A DNA stretch of 64,000 nucleotides from Hydra vulgaris (GCF_038396675.1 NC_088932.1:28475501-28539500); one strand, 5' to 3'; positions 39,211 through 51,557 are shown, numbered from the stretch's first letter. Translations and numbers: made by a program. Notes: generated from the letters alone by a model not told the origin.

Positions 39211-40331
39211 ATGATAAGCTGCGGCGAATAATAAAATGTCGCTTGAAAGGGGTAGCAACCCTCTCATTTAGTGAGGTAAGATGAAGGTGTGCTAATCTGG
39301 CTTCACTGGATAACGCTTTGAGAGATGGAATTGCTTTGGTGACACAGTTTTGGACTTTTTCAAGTTTTTCAACGTTGTGTGCAGAAAGATAATTCCACAC
39401 AGAAGCAGCATACTCGAGGTGAGGTCTGACCAGCGATGTGTAGAGCCTCTTCCAAACTTGTGCATTTTTTTATAAATAAATGATTTCTTTAGTTGACCAA
39501 GGACAGAGTTATTATTTCAACGCGTGTATCCCATTTGAGGTTGTGTGAAATGCAAATCCCAAGATCTCTTTCACTGTACAAGGAATAAAGAAGCTGCTTC
39601 CCTTGCTGAGTCAAGATATAGTATTGGTGGTTAGGATTTTTGCTTTTTTTAAAGCGTAAGATAAGGCACTTTTTGTAATTAAGTTGTAAGCGCCAGGTTA
39701 GAGTCCAAGACACAATGTGATTTATATCCATCTGGAGCAGAGCTGGGCTCTCAGGTGTAGAATTTGTGGAAATAAATTTACTGTCATCGGCGTATAACTT
39801 CATTGGATTGCTAACTAGGTCTGTTATGCCATTAATGTATAAGATGAATAGAAGAGGTCCTAGAACAGATCCTCGAGGGACACCACTGGTGACTGGTAAC
39901 GAATCTGAAATAGCTTAGCTATTTCAGATTCATCACCAGTTACCAGTGAAATTAGCTTCCAGCCACGCGGCTGGGACTCGACCTTCACAAATAGATTTTA
40001 TAAATATGTAGGTAATGGGCACGTTCAGAGATGAAGAACATTTGTTGAGAACGTGTGGGTAAATGCCGTCTACGCCTGCTGGTTTATGCAAGTTTAGGTT
40101 TGAGAGTAACACTTGTATGTAGTTCTCAATAAGTCTATTCAAGACTGATGTCTCATTAATCACAGAAAATGTGCGCTTTTCGAATGTTGGCAGCGATTGA
40201 CTTAAACTTAAAGGAGTAAAAACAGATGAAAAGTAATTGTTAAGGATCGTAGCTATATGGCTTTCATTAGAAGTAATGCTTCCATTTGACTCTTTCATAG
40301 ACCTTATTTGATTTTTAACTTTAAGTTTCAT
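39182..40331 (-). pseudogene. LINE reverse transcriptase, internal deletion
   Basis: N-terminal part: SNESHIATILNNYFSSVF, then LHKPAGVDGIYPHVLNKCS (K-x-x-G-x-DGI box) and FIKSICEGRVPAAWLEANF. After the deletion: VTSGVPRGSVLGPLLFILYING, KLYADDSKFIS (catalytic YADD), LQLNYKKCLILRF, RDLGICISHNLKWD, then WNYLSAHNVEKLEKVQNCVTKAI near the end. The block between W-x-x-ANF and G-V-P is absent, so catalysis is impossible. Confidence 0.8.
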
Positions 40332-40579
40332 GTTTATATACCTATATATAAGTTTTGGATTTGTCTTTGGTTTTTCGGATATAGATTTTTCATATTGCGC
40401 AATAGAATGAGTTAGAGTTTGTTTTACTTTATTGCAGCTACTATTGTATAGTTTAGTGTTCAGGCACCAGTTTGGTTTTTTGTTTCTATAATAAAGTTTT
40501 TTATTTATTTTTTATAGCAGAGATTACTTCTTTTGTGATCCAAGGTGTGTGTAAAACAGAATAATTTGATTTGATTGCT

Positions 40580-41349
40580 AGTATTTGAAGATTCCTTCAA
40601 TATAGATAGATTGGAATACATTATAACATTCATTAATACTTAAATTTTTAAAACGATTAACCCAGTCAATATCTTTGAAATACATGTTTAGTTTATCGAA
40701 ATTACCATTTTTAAAATCTTGTCGAGATAAAGAAAACCGATTTCTAGGAGGGCTTGAAGATTCTAAAGCAAAATTCCAAGTTAGAATTAAATGAGCTCGT
40801 CCTTTTTTAGTGCATCCCAGTTGAAAATGTCTTTCAAGAGAAAATATACGTTGAGATGACTCAGTTAAAATAAGATCTAGAGTGCTAGATGGATCTAATA
40901 TAGAGTTCAATTGAAAAGTATAAAAATTAACATGCTGTGTTAAATGATTTGAATCAAATGTTTCAATAAAGTCTTCAGCTAGTGACTTTGTGGTAATTGC
41001 TGTGTTGTTATGCCATGTGGTATGGTCAAGGTTAAAATCTCCTGCGATAAGAAGACCAGAGTAGTGTTTTTTTTCCGACTAAATTAGGTGCAAAATTTGT
41101 AGAGGCTTTAACTTGCTTATTTACAAAGTTATTGCTGAGAGGTGAACGGTATATACAACCAACTAGAACTTTTTCAGTTCCAAGATTAACTGAACACCAA
41201 ACTTGTTCAGAGTCATTGTTAAGTTCAAGATGTGTTACTTCATGGCTTATTAGTGTATCAGATATATAGATGCAGACTCCACCATGAAGATTAATTGTGC
41301 GATCACACCTATATGTGATATAATTAGTGAGATTAAAGATAGTTGTCAT
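40580..41349 (-). pseudogene. LINE AP-endonuclease region
   Basis: Pieces in order: GGVCIYISDTL, EQVWCSVNLGTEKVLVGCIYRSPLS (G-x-IYRSP box), a broken DFN region near 41040, then SSTLDLILTESSQRI and ILTWNFALE (the C-terminal S-D-H box is altered). Stops and frameshifts separate the pieces. Confidence 0.75.
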
Positions 41350-41581
41350 TAAACCATGTTTCTGTTATAAAGACAAGACTCGGTGGTGCTTTTGAAGTTT
41401 GAATAAGGCTTTGCAGCTCGGCAAGTTTCCCTGTGTTTAACGAGGTCGCATTTGTATAAAAACAACTAAAATTGTTAAGATGAATTGTTGTGTTTTTTTA
41501 TTATTGATAATCATTTTTATATTATTATTGATTCTGTTGTGGACTGATTTAAGTTTTAATTCTGTTTTAACGTGTCTAGGA

Positions 41582-42411
41582 TCATAACATTTTTCCAAGG
41601 GTCGAGTCCCAAACTCCATCAACGCATGTGACTCTACGGATGGCAAAACGAAAGGGCTGATCCTTTTGCTGACTTATAAGTTTTACTTTGTTGAGCCTGT
41701 TACATTCTATACGTAGTAGTTTAGATTGCCTTTGTTGAGCAGGAGTTTCATCTGGATTGATGTAGATTCCATTTCGAGCATTGTTGAGTCTAAGCTTATG
41801 GGCAACTTTGAGAATTGTATTTCTATCATCTACATTATTAAAAACTACTTGTAATGGACCTGTTTGTGTTGAGGTGCTTTTGCCACCTCTAAAACGTCTA
41901 ATAGTAACATGCTTACATTCAACATTTAGTTCGTTTAAAAGTGATGTAACTAGTGTTTTATCATGTTCAATACGGTCGGCAGCGACTAGAGAAGAAGACG
42001 TCTCGATACCAAAAATAATAACATTTTTTTGTTTTTTTTCTCTTTTCTGAACTTCACATGCATTTGCATCAAGCAATTCTAGTTGAGCGTTTGATCTTGT
42101 TATTTTAACTCTTCCAGAAACTACTGAGGCCCAGCTGGAGTTTGTTAGATTGTTGCTGTTAGTGTAAGGTTTTAAAGTATGTGATTCAGCAATGCTGACA
42201 TCTGTGGCCCACTGTTTCTCAAGTGGTGTTACTTCTTGAATATGTTTTACTTATTGAAGATACTCTATTTATTCACGCAAATTAGAGTTTTCATCTCTGA
42301 GCATACGAATTTCATTTGTCGTGTTTTAAATGCAAGAAACTCATATTGAAGTTCTTTGTTCTTACTTATTGCAAAAGCAACTGAGTTTGCCTTGAGTTGT
42401 GTGGCTGACAT
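41582..42411 (-). pseudogene. LINE ORF1 protein
   Basis: Start [20 protein letters not shown] at 42411. A broken middle is followed by an open frame 42076-41582 with KNVIIFGIETSSSL, RRFRGGKSTSTQTGPLQVVF and INPDETPAQQRQSKLLRIECNRLN. This is the RNA-binding ORF1 type of CR1/L2-group elements. One or two frameshifts or stops lie near 42250. Confidence 0.7.
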
Positions 42412-42577
42412 TTTCAACTTCTGACTTTATGAAGTTTGTTATTTCTTATCTTGCAAGGAAAACTAACACCTATAATAACAGTGGATTACCTCCTGGTCGT
42501 GAAATATTTTATATATTAGTTATCCTTATTAACACAAATACTGTAAGAAGTTTAGATGTGTTTTTTTTCCATGTATA

Positions 42578-42678
<101 letters not shown>

Positions 42679-42711
42679 GTGTGTGTATATATATATATAT
42701 ATGTGTATATA

Positions 42712-44731
42712 CAGTATCGGACAAAACGAGTGCAACCAAATAATGCTAATTTAGTTTCTTTACATAAAAGTGCTGCATTTTTTCAATTTAGAGAAATAAC
42801 AATGTAACTGTTTAGGACAAAGTTCTTCAAGTTTTATTCATCACAAAGTTCATTATTTGTACATGAAAATTAATAAATTAATCAAAAGTATTAAAAAAAG
42901 TTGATTTTCTTCTGGACAAAACAAGTGCAACTCGACAAAATGTTGACCAAGCTGTATTTCGCTATCAATATGTCGTGGCGAATCCTTTGTTGTCGATCAC
43001 AGCCTTGCATCTTCGAGGCATAGATTCGATCAGGTGATCAATGAAACTTTTTGGAATTGCTGTCCAGACCTTTTGGTTTTGTTCAAACAGTTGATTCTTA
43101 TTACGAACACCTTCAAGATTAATTCTGCAGTTGACGATCTCCCACAGGTTCTCGATAGGGTTGAGATCCGGAGATTGAGGCGGCCAATCCATCACCAATA
43201 GGTAGTTGTCTTGAAACCACTGCTTGACTACTTTTGAAGTGTGTTTCGGATTGTTGTCTTGCTGAAAAGCTCATTTTATTGGCATATTCCATTCAGCATG
43301 AGGTAACATAATATCTTTCAGGATATTTTTATACATGAAACGGTCCATTATTCCATCGTATCGATGTATTGGACCTAGACCGTTAGCAGAAAAACACCCC
43401 CAGACCATTACATTGCCTCCACCATGCTTCACGGTCTTATGGCAGTAACGTAAATCGAGGCGTTTTCCGGCCGGTCGACATACACGGCAAATGCCATCGC
43501 TTCCAATGATGTTGAACTTCAATTCATCACTGAACAGGACAGTTCGCCATTTCTGCACATTCCAGTCAATATGAGATGTAGCAAACAGGAGTCTTTTCTT
43601 CTGGTTTTTTAATAAAATCAGCGGTTTCTTTGCAGGGCGTCGAGAAAACAATCCGGCTTCAACAGCACATCGTCTGATTGTTCGGTCCGATACAGGCAGC
43701 TCTAATTGCTTTTATATCTCGACTGATGATATGCAGGGATCCTTCTTGACGGATCTGACGATCATAGAATCCTCTCTAGAAGTGGTGGAACGCAGTCTTC
43801 CACCTTTGTTATCTGCTGCCAACTTCTCTTATAGAATGATATTTGGAACATAGTCTTGATACGGTCCATTTTTTCACGCGATATTTATCACAAATACTTC
43901 TTTGTGACATTCCACTAACGTAATCGCCAATAATTTTCTTTCTTAGTTCCAATCCAAGACTGTCAGGAGCCATTTTTTGCACTTAAAGTCATAAAAATAA
44001 ATAATCACGCTTCTCAAGGCTTACCGTGTAACATTTATCTTGTGATGATACAATAATGCTCTGTGGAACACAACGTCTTGGTTGGATGTGGACTGTATTG
44101 ATGTAATGAAACACTTGTTGTATTTCACTTCTTGTATTGATGTTCTTCGATAAAACACTTTGATAAAACTCACTTCGATAAACTGTCTTGATAATACTGA
44201 CTGATTGACTTCCATATACTGACTGAATTACATGTCGATTTAAATGTCTCTTATATAGTAAAATGAACCTGTGTGAACCTGTTCTAGAAGATTCTAGATG
44301 CTTCTTTTCGATGCTGCTGGAAGCTTCTGGATGCTTCTGAATGTTTCTGGATATTTCTGGATGCTACTGGATGCTTCCAGATGCTTTTTCTGGAAACTTC
44401 TGGAAGCTTCTGCATGCTTCTGGAAACTTCTGGATACTTCCTTTAATTATTGAAAAACTTCAGTGACGTTGACACGGACCAGACTTAAGAAAATGAAACA
44501 AACCAAAAAAGTTGCACTTGTTTTGTCCGCTGCAAAATGGCACTTGTCAACGAAATTCTGCCTGTGTGCTGTCACCGTTCAGCTGATTGCTCATGTCATG
44601 GCATGCTATGACTCCAGACTCCTGAACTGTTTGCTGTGGTAGTATAGTTGGTTTTGTTTTTAAGACATGTAAAATTACGAACACTTTTTAGCATTGTTCG
44701 ATGTTGGTTGCAAATGTTTTGTCCAATACTG
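42712..44731 (-). mobile_element. Tc1-type transposon with IR/DR ends
   Basis: A 2,020-bp element flanked by TA on both sides. Left end CAGTATCGGACAAAAC, right end (reverse complement) CAGTATTGGACAAAAC. Each end carries a second, inner copy of the transposase-site motif about 200 bp in: GGACAAAACAAGTGCAAC at 42914-42931 and its reverse complement at 44511-44528. This inner/outer arrangement is the IR/DR structure known from Sleeping Beauty-like Tc1 elements. TA arrays adjoin both sides. Confidence 0.92.
42965..43974 (-). pseudogene. Tc1 transposase (DD34E), broken
   Basis: The start MAPDSLGLELRKKIIGDYVS near 43972 with helix-turn-helix QRSICDKYRVKKWTVSRL; then a frameshifted middle with a stop near 43705; then 43651-43271 ([24 protein letters not shown], the first catalytic [14 protein letters not shown]). 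A TGA replaces Trp before AFQQDNNPKHTS (second D), and SPDLNPIENLWE carries the E. Thirty-four residues separate the second D and the E. It ends GFATTY. Two or more lesions make it inactive, but most blocks are well kept. Confidence 0.88.
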
Positions 44732-44871
44732 TATATATATATATATATAGAACCCTTAGATGTTGTCCGAAAGTTTTTTCCATATTTTGTTGACAAAAAG
44801 TAAAAATTAAAATGCAAGACCGGAATTTTTTTTTTTTTATAATCATAGACTGCCTGCCCCAACCAAACCCT

Positions 44872-45023
44872 CAGTCGATGTAGCAGCACTCCCTTGCGGG
44901 TCAGGCTATTTGTCAGTCGATGTAGCAGCACTCCCTTGCAAGTCAGGCTATTTGTCAGTCGATGTAGCAGCACTCCCTTGCGAGTCAGGCTATAAGATAG
45001 TCGATGTAGCAACACTCCGTGCA
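44872..45023. repeat. 42-bp minisatellite, about 3.6 units
   Basis: Units at 44872-44913, 44914-44955 and 44956-44997 and a partial fourth share CGATGTAGCAGCACTCCC. The unit is a multiple of three, so the minus-strand frame with GVLLHRLTNSLT repeats stays open; this is not evidence for a gene. Higher GC than its surroundings. Confidence 0.92.
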
Positions 45024-45033
45024 TGATTTACAG

Positions 45034-45172
45034 TAAAAAAAATAAAAATAAAAACATTTTATTAAAAAAAATAAAAATAAAAACATTTTATTAAAAAAAA
45101 TAAAAATAAAAACATTTTATTAAAAAAAATAAAAATAAAAACATTTTATTAAAAAAAATAAAAATAAAAACA
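45034..45172. repeat. 29-bp minisatellite, about 5 units
   Basis: Units of CATTTTATTAAAAAAAATAAAAATAAAAA-type sequence (29-bp period), nearly identical. It follows the 42-bp array after 10 bp. Confidence 0.92.
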
Positions 45173-45195
45173 TCGTTTATATTGTTAAAAACATT

Positions 45196-45327
45196 CAGAA
45201 TGTTTTTAAAAACATTCTGGTCAATTAAATTTGCGTTTTTGTGGTTTTTTTATATAACAATTAATTTGTAATTAAATTAATGGTTTTGACTTTCGTCCAA
45301 CACAAAAATGTTGGACGAAAGTCAAAA
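45196..45327. repeat. two perfect fold-backs
   Basis: A loop-less 24-bp palindrome CAGAATGTTTTTAAAAAC... at 45196-45219, and a 19-bp perfect hairpin with arms 45284-45302 and 45309-45327 (starting TTTTGACTTTCG) around loop CAAAAA. Confidence 0.93.
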
Positions 45328-45404
45328 GTAATTAAAAGTGACGTATGTGTTAGCGTAAGAATCACTTTTTTCCTTCCGCTCTTCCTAAAGCCAACAAACT
45401 ATAG

Positions 45405-45405
45405 A

Positions 45406-45482
<77 letters not shown>
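45405..45482. repeat. (TA)n array, left of MITE
   Basis: A TA tract followed by CA and mixed repeats to 45538. Confidence 0.95.
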
Positions 45483-45495
<13 letters not shown>

Positions 45496-45538
45496 GATAT
45501 TATACATATATATATACACATATATATATGTGTATATA

Positions 45539-46495
45539 TCAGGCTTGGTCGGGAAAGGCGTGTGATCGCACTCTAATCTTGACCTTGCATACAATATTTA
45601 GTTGCGACAACTTGCCCATGGCTTCATAGATGTTTTGAGAACATTTCAAAAAATAATCAAGCGCAAAAAAGTTCAACCGGACCGATAAGAGACAATTACA
45701 AAAATTAAAAGCTGCCTGATTAAATTGTTATAAAATAAGTTTAGAATAATTAATAAACTTCGTCTTTTATAATTAAGCGAGACTCTTTTATATAAAGTAA
45801 AAACTTACTATTAATAATTGTTTAATATAGAAACAATTGTTATTCAATTTATCAAAGAGTTTAGTATAATTTCTTTTATTTGAGTACTTCTGATTTATTT
45901 CAACAAGATTCTAATAAACAAACGTTTGTTGATTTATTTAATAAATAAAAAAGTCTTTTGTTAACCATTTTGCACTTTGCGTAGTTGGCCTGAGTTTTGT
46001 TTTTACAAATTACATACAATTCTTTGTAGTACGACAAACAAAAGAAACAATTAAATCATTCAGTTACAATGACATCATAGATGTTTTGAGAACATTCAAG
46101 TATGTTTCCATGTTTGTCCACATAACAATAAGTTTTAAAAATACACGCAAAAAAATTAACTTCATAAATTTAGTCTAATTAAATGATTTTATATTGGTGA
46201 ATGCTTTAAAAAGTTTCGCTTATATAAATTTGTTTTATTTGAATACGTTGACTTATTGTTGGAGCCACATACACACAGATATTTAAAAGATTTAATAAAA
46301 TGGCAGCGTATAAACTTTTTAATAACATATTTTGATCTATATTATTAAAAAGTTTTATATATACAGCATATAATATATACATATATTAGCTTATACGCTG
46401 CCTTTTTATTAAATTCAACTTATTTATGCAATCGTATAACAAGAATATGAAAAACAAAGATATCATATATATAATGCTATATATGTTATGTATGC

Positions 46496-46545
<50 letters not shown>

Positions 46546-46735
46546 GTACATATAAAATTATGTGGGATAAAAATTATATAATAAATTGTTTATCCGTCCG
46601 ATTCAGATATAGAATATTAGATATAGAACTTATATCTTCAGTGGTGCAGCTTACAATATTTGCAGCTTTGGTGCAACTAAACATTGTATGCGTGGTCAAG
46701 ATCAGAGTGCGATCGCATGCCTTTCCCGACCAAGC

Positions 46736-46739
<4 letters not shown>
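45539..46739. mobile_element. 1.2-kb MITE with 67-bp terminal inverted repeats
   Basis: The left end TCAGGCTTGGTCGGGAAAGG and the reverse complement of the right end are identical over the first 20 bases. In total 61 of 67 positions match. TA arrays lie outside both ends, consistent with a TA target as in Tc1/mariner. No transposase is encoded. The interior has an internal direct repeat (CATAGATGTTTTGAGAACATT near 45624 and 46076) and a short TA tract at 46501-46542. Confidence 0.85.

Positions 46740-46812
<73 letters not shown>
46740..46812. repeat. (TA)n array, right of MITE
   Basis: A TA tract with one AAATA interruption, starting at the right border of the MITE. Confidence 0.95.
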
Positions 46813-47344
46813 CACTGTGCACTAGAGAGACTGCCAGGTTTTTTGTCGTGGCACTCATACAAAGTCCTTATAATATGAAAGTATTATATATATTGTTTTA
46901 GAAATATATTTACTGAAATCGAAACGCATTGTTCTCATACCTTTTTTGATATAAATATATTATAAAATTGTAATAAAAATTCTTAATTTTTCACCGGATT
47001 TAACTTAAGTATTTAAAAAAATTGTTTTTATCCCTGGAAACCACAATTAGATATTTTTTTAATGGAGGTAACATAATTTATTTTGAAAAATATAATATTT
47101 AATATGATAATTTAAAATAAAATTATAAATGTTTATAAAATAATTTGATATATATATTTAACTTAGAATTAGCTATTTATTGCATTAATTATACTGTAAT
47201 CTTATATTAGACGGACATATAAATTTGATTACCCCCTGTACTAATTAATCAAAAAAATTTACGAGATAAAAAAGATGGTATCAAATAAATTTTCAAATTG
47301 TGGAAAGTTGTGTTATTTTGGAGTTGTATTTCATTCATATAAAT
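46813..47344. other. AT-rich non-coding stretch
   Basis: No gene or repeat border is supported. Confidence 0.6.
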
Positions 47345-47780
47345 ATGAATTCTACTTGTTGCTGTTGCTGGGAAAAGTATGGGGATAGATCAAAATCATT
47401 GAAAAAAATGAATAAAAACTTGGAAGAAGAACAAATTCAACTGTTTATCTTTCCAGGATATTCGATGAACAACGGTTGCTATCCATCAGTTGTTTGTCCT
47501 GGTTGCCAAAGAAATCTTTACAGACTCAAAAAGGGAGACTCACCTCGTGGTGAATGGGGAGCTAAGGTTACCAAGGTATAATTAATGATTTTTAAGTTCC
47601 ATTTTTTGTTCTTGTTTTTTCTTTTGTTTATTTATAATTGTACATTTATTTAGGAAGAGTAGAAAACTCTTTTGAGAAATAGCTCTAGTACCGGTCTAGC
47701 TCTTTCAAATGAGATAAATAATTTACTGACAACTGAGTCAAGAATATGTTCCTTTAATACACATATATAATATTGTTAAA
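47345..47780 (+). pseudogene. zinc-motif gene, first two exons, stop in exon 2
   Basis: Exon 1 47345-47575 starts MNSTCCCCWEKYGDRSK and contains GCYPSVVCPGCQRNLYRLKKG, then RGEWGAKVTK. The Cys spacing (a C-rich start plus C-x-x-C) suggests one zinc site. The donor is AAG|GTATAA; the acceptor TTATTTAG at 47646-47653 joins in phase 0 to GAA-GAG-TAG, an in-frame stop where the context suggests Trp, then KTLLRNSSSTGLALSNEINNLLTTES. I do not recognise the family. No further exons were found downstream, so it is a truncated copy. Confidence 0.6.
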
Positions 47781-48982
47781 TGTGTGTATATGTATTTATA
47801 TTTGTATATGTGTATGTTTGTGTGTTTATGTATGTGTGTGTATGTATATGTGCGTGTGTGTATATTCGTATATTTGTGTATAGTATATATGAATCTACAT
47901 ATATGTGCGTATATTAAGTATGAATACAATTATTCTATACATACCTATATTTTTTATGATTATTGTAATTATTTATATTTTTGTCATTTTATTTTTATTA
48001 TTAACATTTTACTTTTATCAATGTATTGTTATTTTTCTTACTTCTATCACTTTTATTATTATCATTATTGGTATTTTTACTCATTCAACTTTTAATGTTC
48101 GTTTGTTATTGCTGTGGACGATTAATATTACTATTAGCATTAACAATATATTTATTGGCTTTTATTTGCAAGGTTTTTATTTAAGATTAGTACATGTACT
48201 ATTTGTAAACTTTCGTGAATGTAACAACTATTTCAGAATATATGAATTGATTGATATTCATATATTCTGAAATAATATATGAATATCAATCAATTCATAT
48301 ATTATTTATGATAAAAAAATATCAATCAATTCATATTGATATATATTATTACAATTTCAATCAATTCATATATTACATATGATATTCATATCAATCAATT
48401 CATATTGATATATATTATATATCAATATGAACTGATTGATATGAATATCAATCAATTTATATTGATAGGCGTTAATTTTTGTTCTAAAATCTCCTGATTG
48501 CCTGTTTTTAAACTTGAAGCCAGAGTAAGTGGAAACCATGTAAAAACAACTATAAAATTTTAATAGACCAATTGATATTGAAAGTTTTCTGTGAGTGGTT
48601 TCTATTGGTACAGACATTTTGCGCTAAACTTCTAATACAAGTTTGGCACAAATGTCTGTCTTTATATGATCTATATGATTATAAATCAAATAATTTGATT
48701 TATAATCATATAAATAAAATAATTTGATTTATAAGAAAACAAGCATAAGGATCATACAGGTTTTTTAGAGATCTTGAGATTATACTCTCACATTGATAAC
48801 ATATTATTAAATTGATATTTGCAGAAAAATTATTACATGTAATAGACACTTCAATTATAATTGTACTCCTGAATAAAAATTAATTATTAAAAAACTAAAA
48901 ACCTATATGTAAAATATTTTTTTAAACTTAAAATTTGGTAAAAAAAACCCAGCATTAAACAATCTCCCAAAATAATTTAAAT
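47781..48982. other. TG/TA-rich and palindrome-rich non-coding DNA
   Basis: TATGTG-type simple repeats at 47781-47920 give long hydrophobic artefact frames to about 48270. A cluster of ATCAATCAATTCATAT fold-backs follows (48231-48470): for example arms 48241-48263 and 48277-48299, and arms 48231-48246 and 48257-48272. Another perfect hairpin has arms 48672-48690 and 48694-48712. Confidence 0.75.
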
Positions 48983-49157
48983 CAGACTCGTAGCGACCGG
49001 GGAGCCAGCAGGGGCATTTGCCCCCCCCCCCCAATAATTTTTCAAATAAATAACATTGAAGAAATTGACTGAAAAAATGACTATAAAAAAAAAGGTTCTT
49101 AAAACTATTTCGGGGTAGTACTGCCTCCCCAATATAAAATTTGTTTCTACGGGCCTG
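48983..49157. mobile_element. 175-bp MITE, short relative of 13931-14300
   Basis: It begins CAGACTCGTAGCGACCGGGG and ends TTTCTACGGGCCTG. TTAAAT flanks both sides (48977-48982 and 49158-49163). The shared interior includes CTTAAAACTATTTCGGGGT. It is a deletion derivative of the family at 13931. Confidence 0.85.
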
Positions 49158-51484
49158 TTAAATTATGAAATATAAGTAATAAGTAAATAAAATAAAAGGC
49201 AAATTCATTTTGGAACATGCTGCTATGAAAAACATTTTAAATTGGTAATTGGAGGTTGTTTTAACCTCATTGCAGGATGGTAAGTTGTCAAGTACACCCA
49301 GCCAATACCTCAATACCTAAAAACAAAAAATTACTAATGTCCTATCAATTTATCATACATGTTTTATTTTTATTCAATTTGTAAATTCTAATTCATAAAT
49401 CTACACACACTGTAATTTGCATAGCTTGTTGAACAGCCTAGCTCTAGATATGTTGTGGATTAAATAGCTAACCTTAGGCTTAACTTAATCTTAAACCAAT
49501 AGAACTACACCTTAACTTATTCAAAATAAATAAAAAGGATAACATTAAGAAAGGTGTCATCTTGTAGGTACTTATATAACAGGCAATATTTATCAAAACT
49601 AATAGAAATACCTTATTTTTATATTTTGAATATGCTATCTTTTTTCATGAAGGTTATATGAAAATATCTTCAAATAATATAAATGAAATCCAAGTCTAAA
49701 AAAATATATTAACTATTATGAAAATGATTTCGGAAATCGAGATATAATCAAAAGGCAAAAGGATTTCCAGAAATGAAATGAAACTATCATCTTTAACATC
49801 AAAAAATTTGTCGCCATTACATTTTTTTAAATATTTGCCAGCACAAATTTTTTAATAAAAAGCCATACAACTGAGCAGATTTGCAAGCCACAACGTGTGC
49901 AGTACCAATTTAGCAAGTCATTACATCTGTGATATCTATTTTGAAATTTACAATACTTGCTTGATTCATGGCTTTACTTAGATAACCTTAACCCAAACAT
50001 CAAGGTTTTTAATAATCTGATACCTTGTATCAGATTATTATAACCTGATACAAGGTATATCTGATACCTTGTATCAGATGTTTATCCACTTTGAAAGGCA
50101 AACTTGTTTTTGAACATGCAACATATAAATAATACAAATGATATTATGAATACAAATGATATTATGAATACAAATGAGATATTAATGAATACAAATGAGA
50201 GAAACAGTTTTTTAAGATATACATATGTTTGAAAAACTGGTAATATAAATTTTTTATTTTTACAAATTTATTTAAATTTTTAAAAATTTAAAAATTCTGT
50301 TGAAGCTTCATTACTAATATAATGCTACAGTTCAAACAGTTTAAATATACTAATTATAATTCTAAAAATACTTTTTTGTAGCTGCTTATACTTTTTATTT
50401 ACAGTCGTACCAGTCTTTACATTCCTGGAAGTCTTTCAATAATAAAATTGTTGTAACCAATAATAAAACTCAATAATAAAAATATTTATCAATCTAATAA
50501 TAAGTTAATAATGTGTAGCCAAGTAAAAAAATTTATCCTTTATAAAAATATTTAATGAAGTTACAATAAAATATCCATACAAAAAAAATCAAAAAACGTG
50601 GAATAAAATCCAGATCTTTGGCATACAATTTTAAAATGAAATAAAATCATAAATTTGAAATGTATGAATACAAAATAAAACATAGAAAAAAATACAAAAC
50701 AAAAATATAAAAGTAAAAGTATTAATTAATATAAACAATTATGAAGATCTATTAATAAAAAGATAAAACTTTACACTTCAAAAACTTTCAAGCAGTTTTT
50801 TTTCCCACAAAGCCTGCTTATCTCAAAATCATATCATAAAATGAAAAGAAATATTTAGTGTGTTTAATTATCCGAATAACACAATAAAGTAGAAAAAACA
50901 TAAACTTACCTCATAGAATGACCTGATTGCATTTCTAGATTAAACATGAACAACACTGATATGTAGCTAGTATTGCAAGTCAAGATTTTTAGAAACATAT
51001 TTTCATACTTTTTATATATATACTATTTATACCTACTAATAAATATCACTTTTAATTTTACTAATAAATATTATTTTTAATTTTACTAATAAATATTATT
51101 AAAAATATATTTTATCAACTATATAATCTTTTAAATGTCAAGTGACAAATAAAAAAGAATTTTAACATTTATATTTTAACATACAAGATAAAGTCTTTGT
51201 TAAAAAAATACTGTTTTTTTTTTTCATCAAATGCTAAAAATAAATACTTTTTTAAAAATGTTTGTCAATTTTCTGAAAATCAGTCAAAAAGTCATAGAAA
51301 AACATCAGAGATAAACTCATATTTATCTTTTACTTCATTTATAAAAAAACTCCACAAATAGTCATTAGTAAGTTAGACCCATATTTAGCTAGAGATTTTA
51401 AAGATTATTCATTATTTTAGGTTTAAAGACTTTTTGAAAATCAAAAATGTCAGTTTTTACAACAAAAAATACGCTATCTCAAGA
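49158..51484. other. AT-rich non-coding stretch
   Basis: No gene is supported. It contains the hairpin cluster at 50011-50090 and short tandem repeats: ATACAAATGATATTATGA near 50135-50200 and a TTTTAATTTTACTAATAAATAT unit near 51040-51105 (not exact copies). Confidence 0.6.
50011..50090. repeat. cluster of TGATACCTTGTATCA fold-backs
   Basis: A perfect 13-bp hairpin (50011-50023 and 50027-50039, loop CTT) is followed by an inverted and then a direct copy of the same core (CTGATACAAGGTAT, CTGATACCTTGTATCAG), giving alternating orientation. Confidence 0.9.
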
Positions 51485-51496
51485 TATATATATATA

Positions 51497-51557
<61 letters not shown>
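51485..51557. repeat. (TA)n array
   Basis: A TA tract with a single GAA interruption near 51498. No element border was recognised beside it. Confidence 0.95.

Larger units (their letters stand above)
39206..42440 (-). mobile_element. LINE with ORF1, endonuclease and internally deleted RT
   Basis: On the minus strand the element has an ORF1 (42411-41582), endonuclease pieces (41349-40580), the RT start (40331-39950), then after a deletion the RT core and thumb (39900-39182). The 3' end abuts a TA array. Between 39950 and 39900 the fingers/palm entry of RT is missing and a fold-back (GAATCTGAAATAGC, 3-nt loop, arms 39901-39914 and 39918-39931) marks the join. Catalytic box reads YADDSKF. CR1-like by order of domains and ORF1 type. 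Confidence 0.85.

Noticed and set aside
44872..45023. CRISPR-like array
   Set aside because: The 42-bp units are contiguous with no spacers, the genome is eukaryotic, and no cas-like gene is near. It is a minisatellite.
44596..45024. Leu-rich repeat protein on the minus strand
   Set aside because: The open frame follows from the 42-bp tandem repeat being a multiple of three; it runs on into the Tc1 end and simple repeats.
47784..48270. Two hydrophobic frames of about 100-120 residues (possible membrane protein)
   Set aside because: They arise from TATGTG simple repeats and T-rich, palindromic DNA; no domain or splice context supports them.
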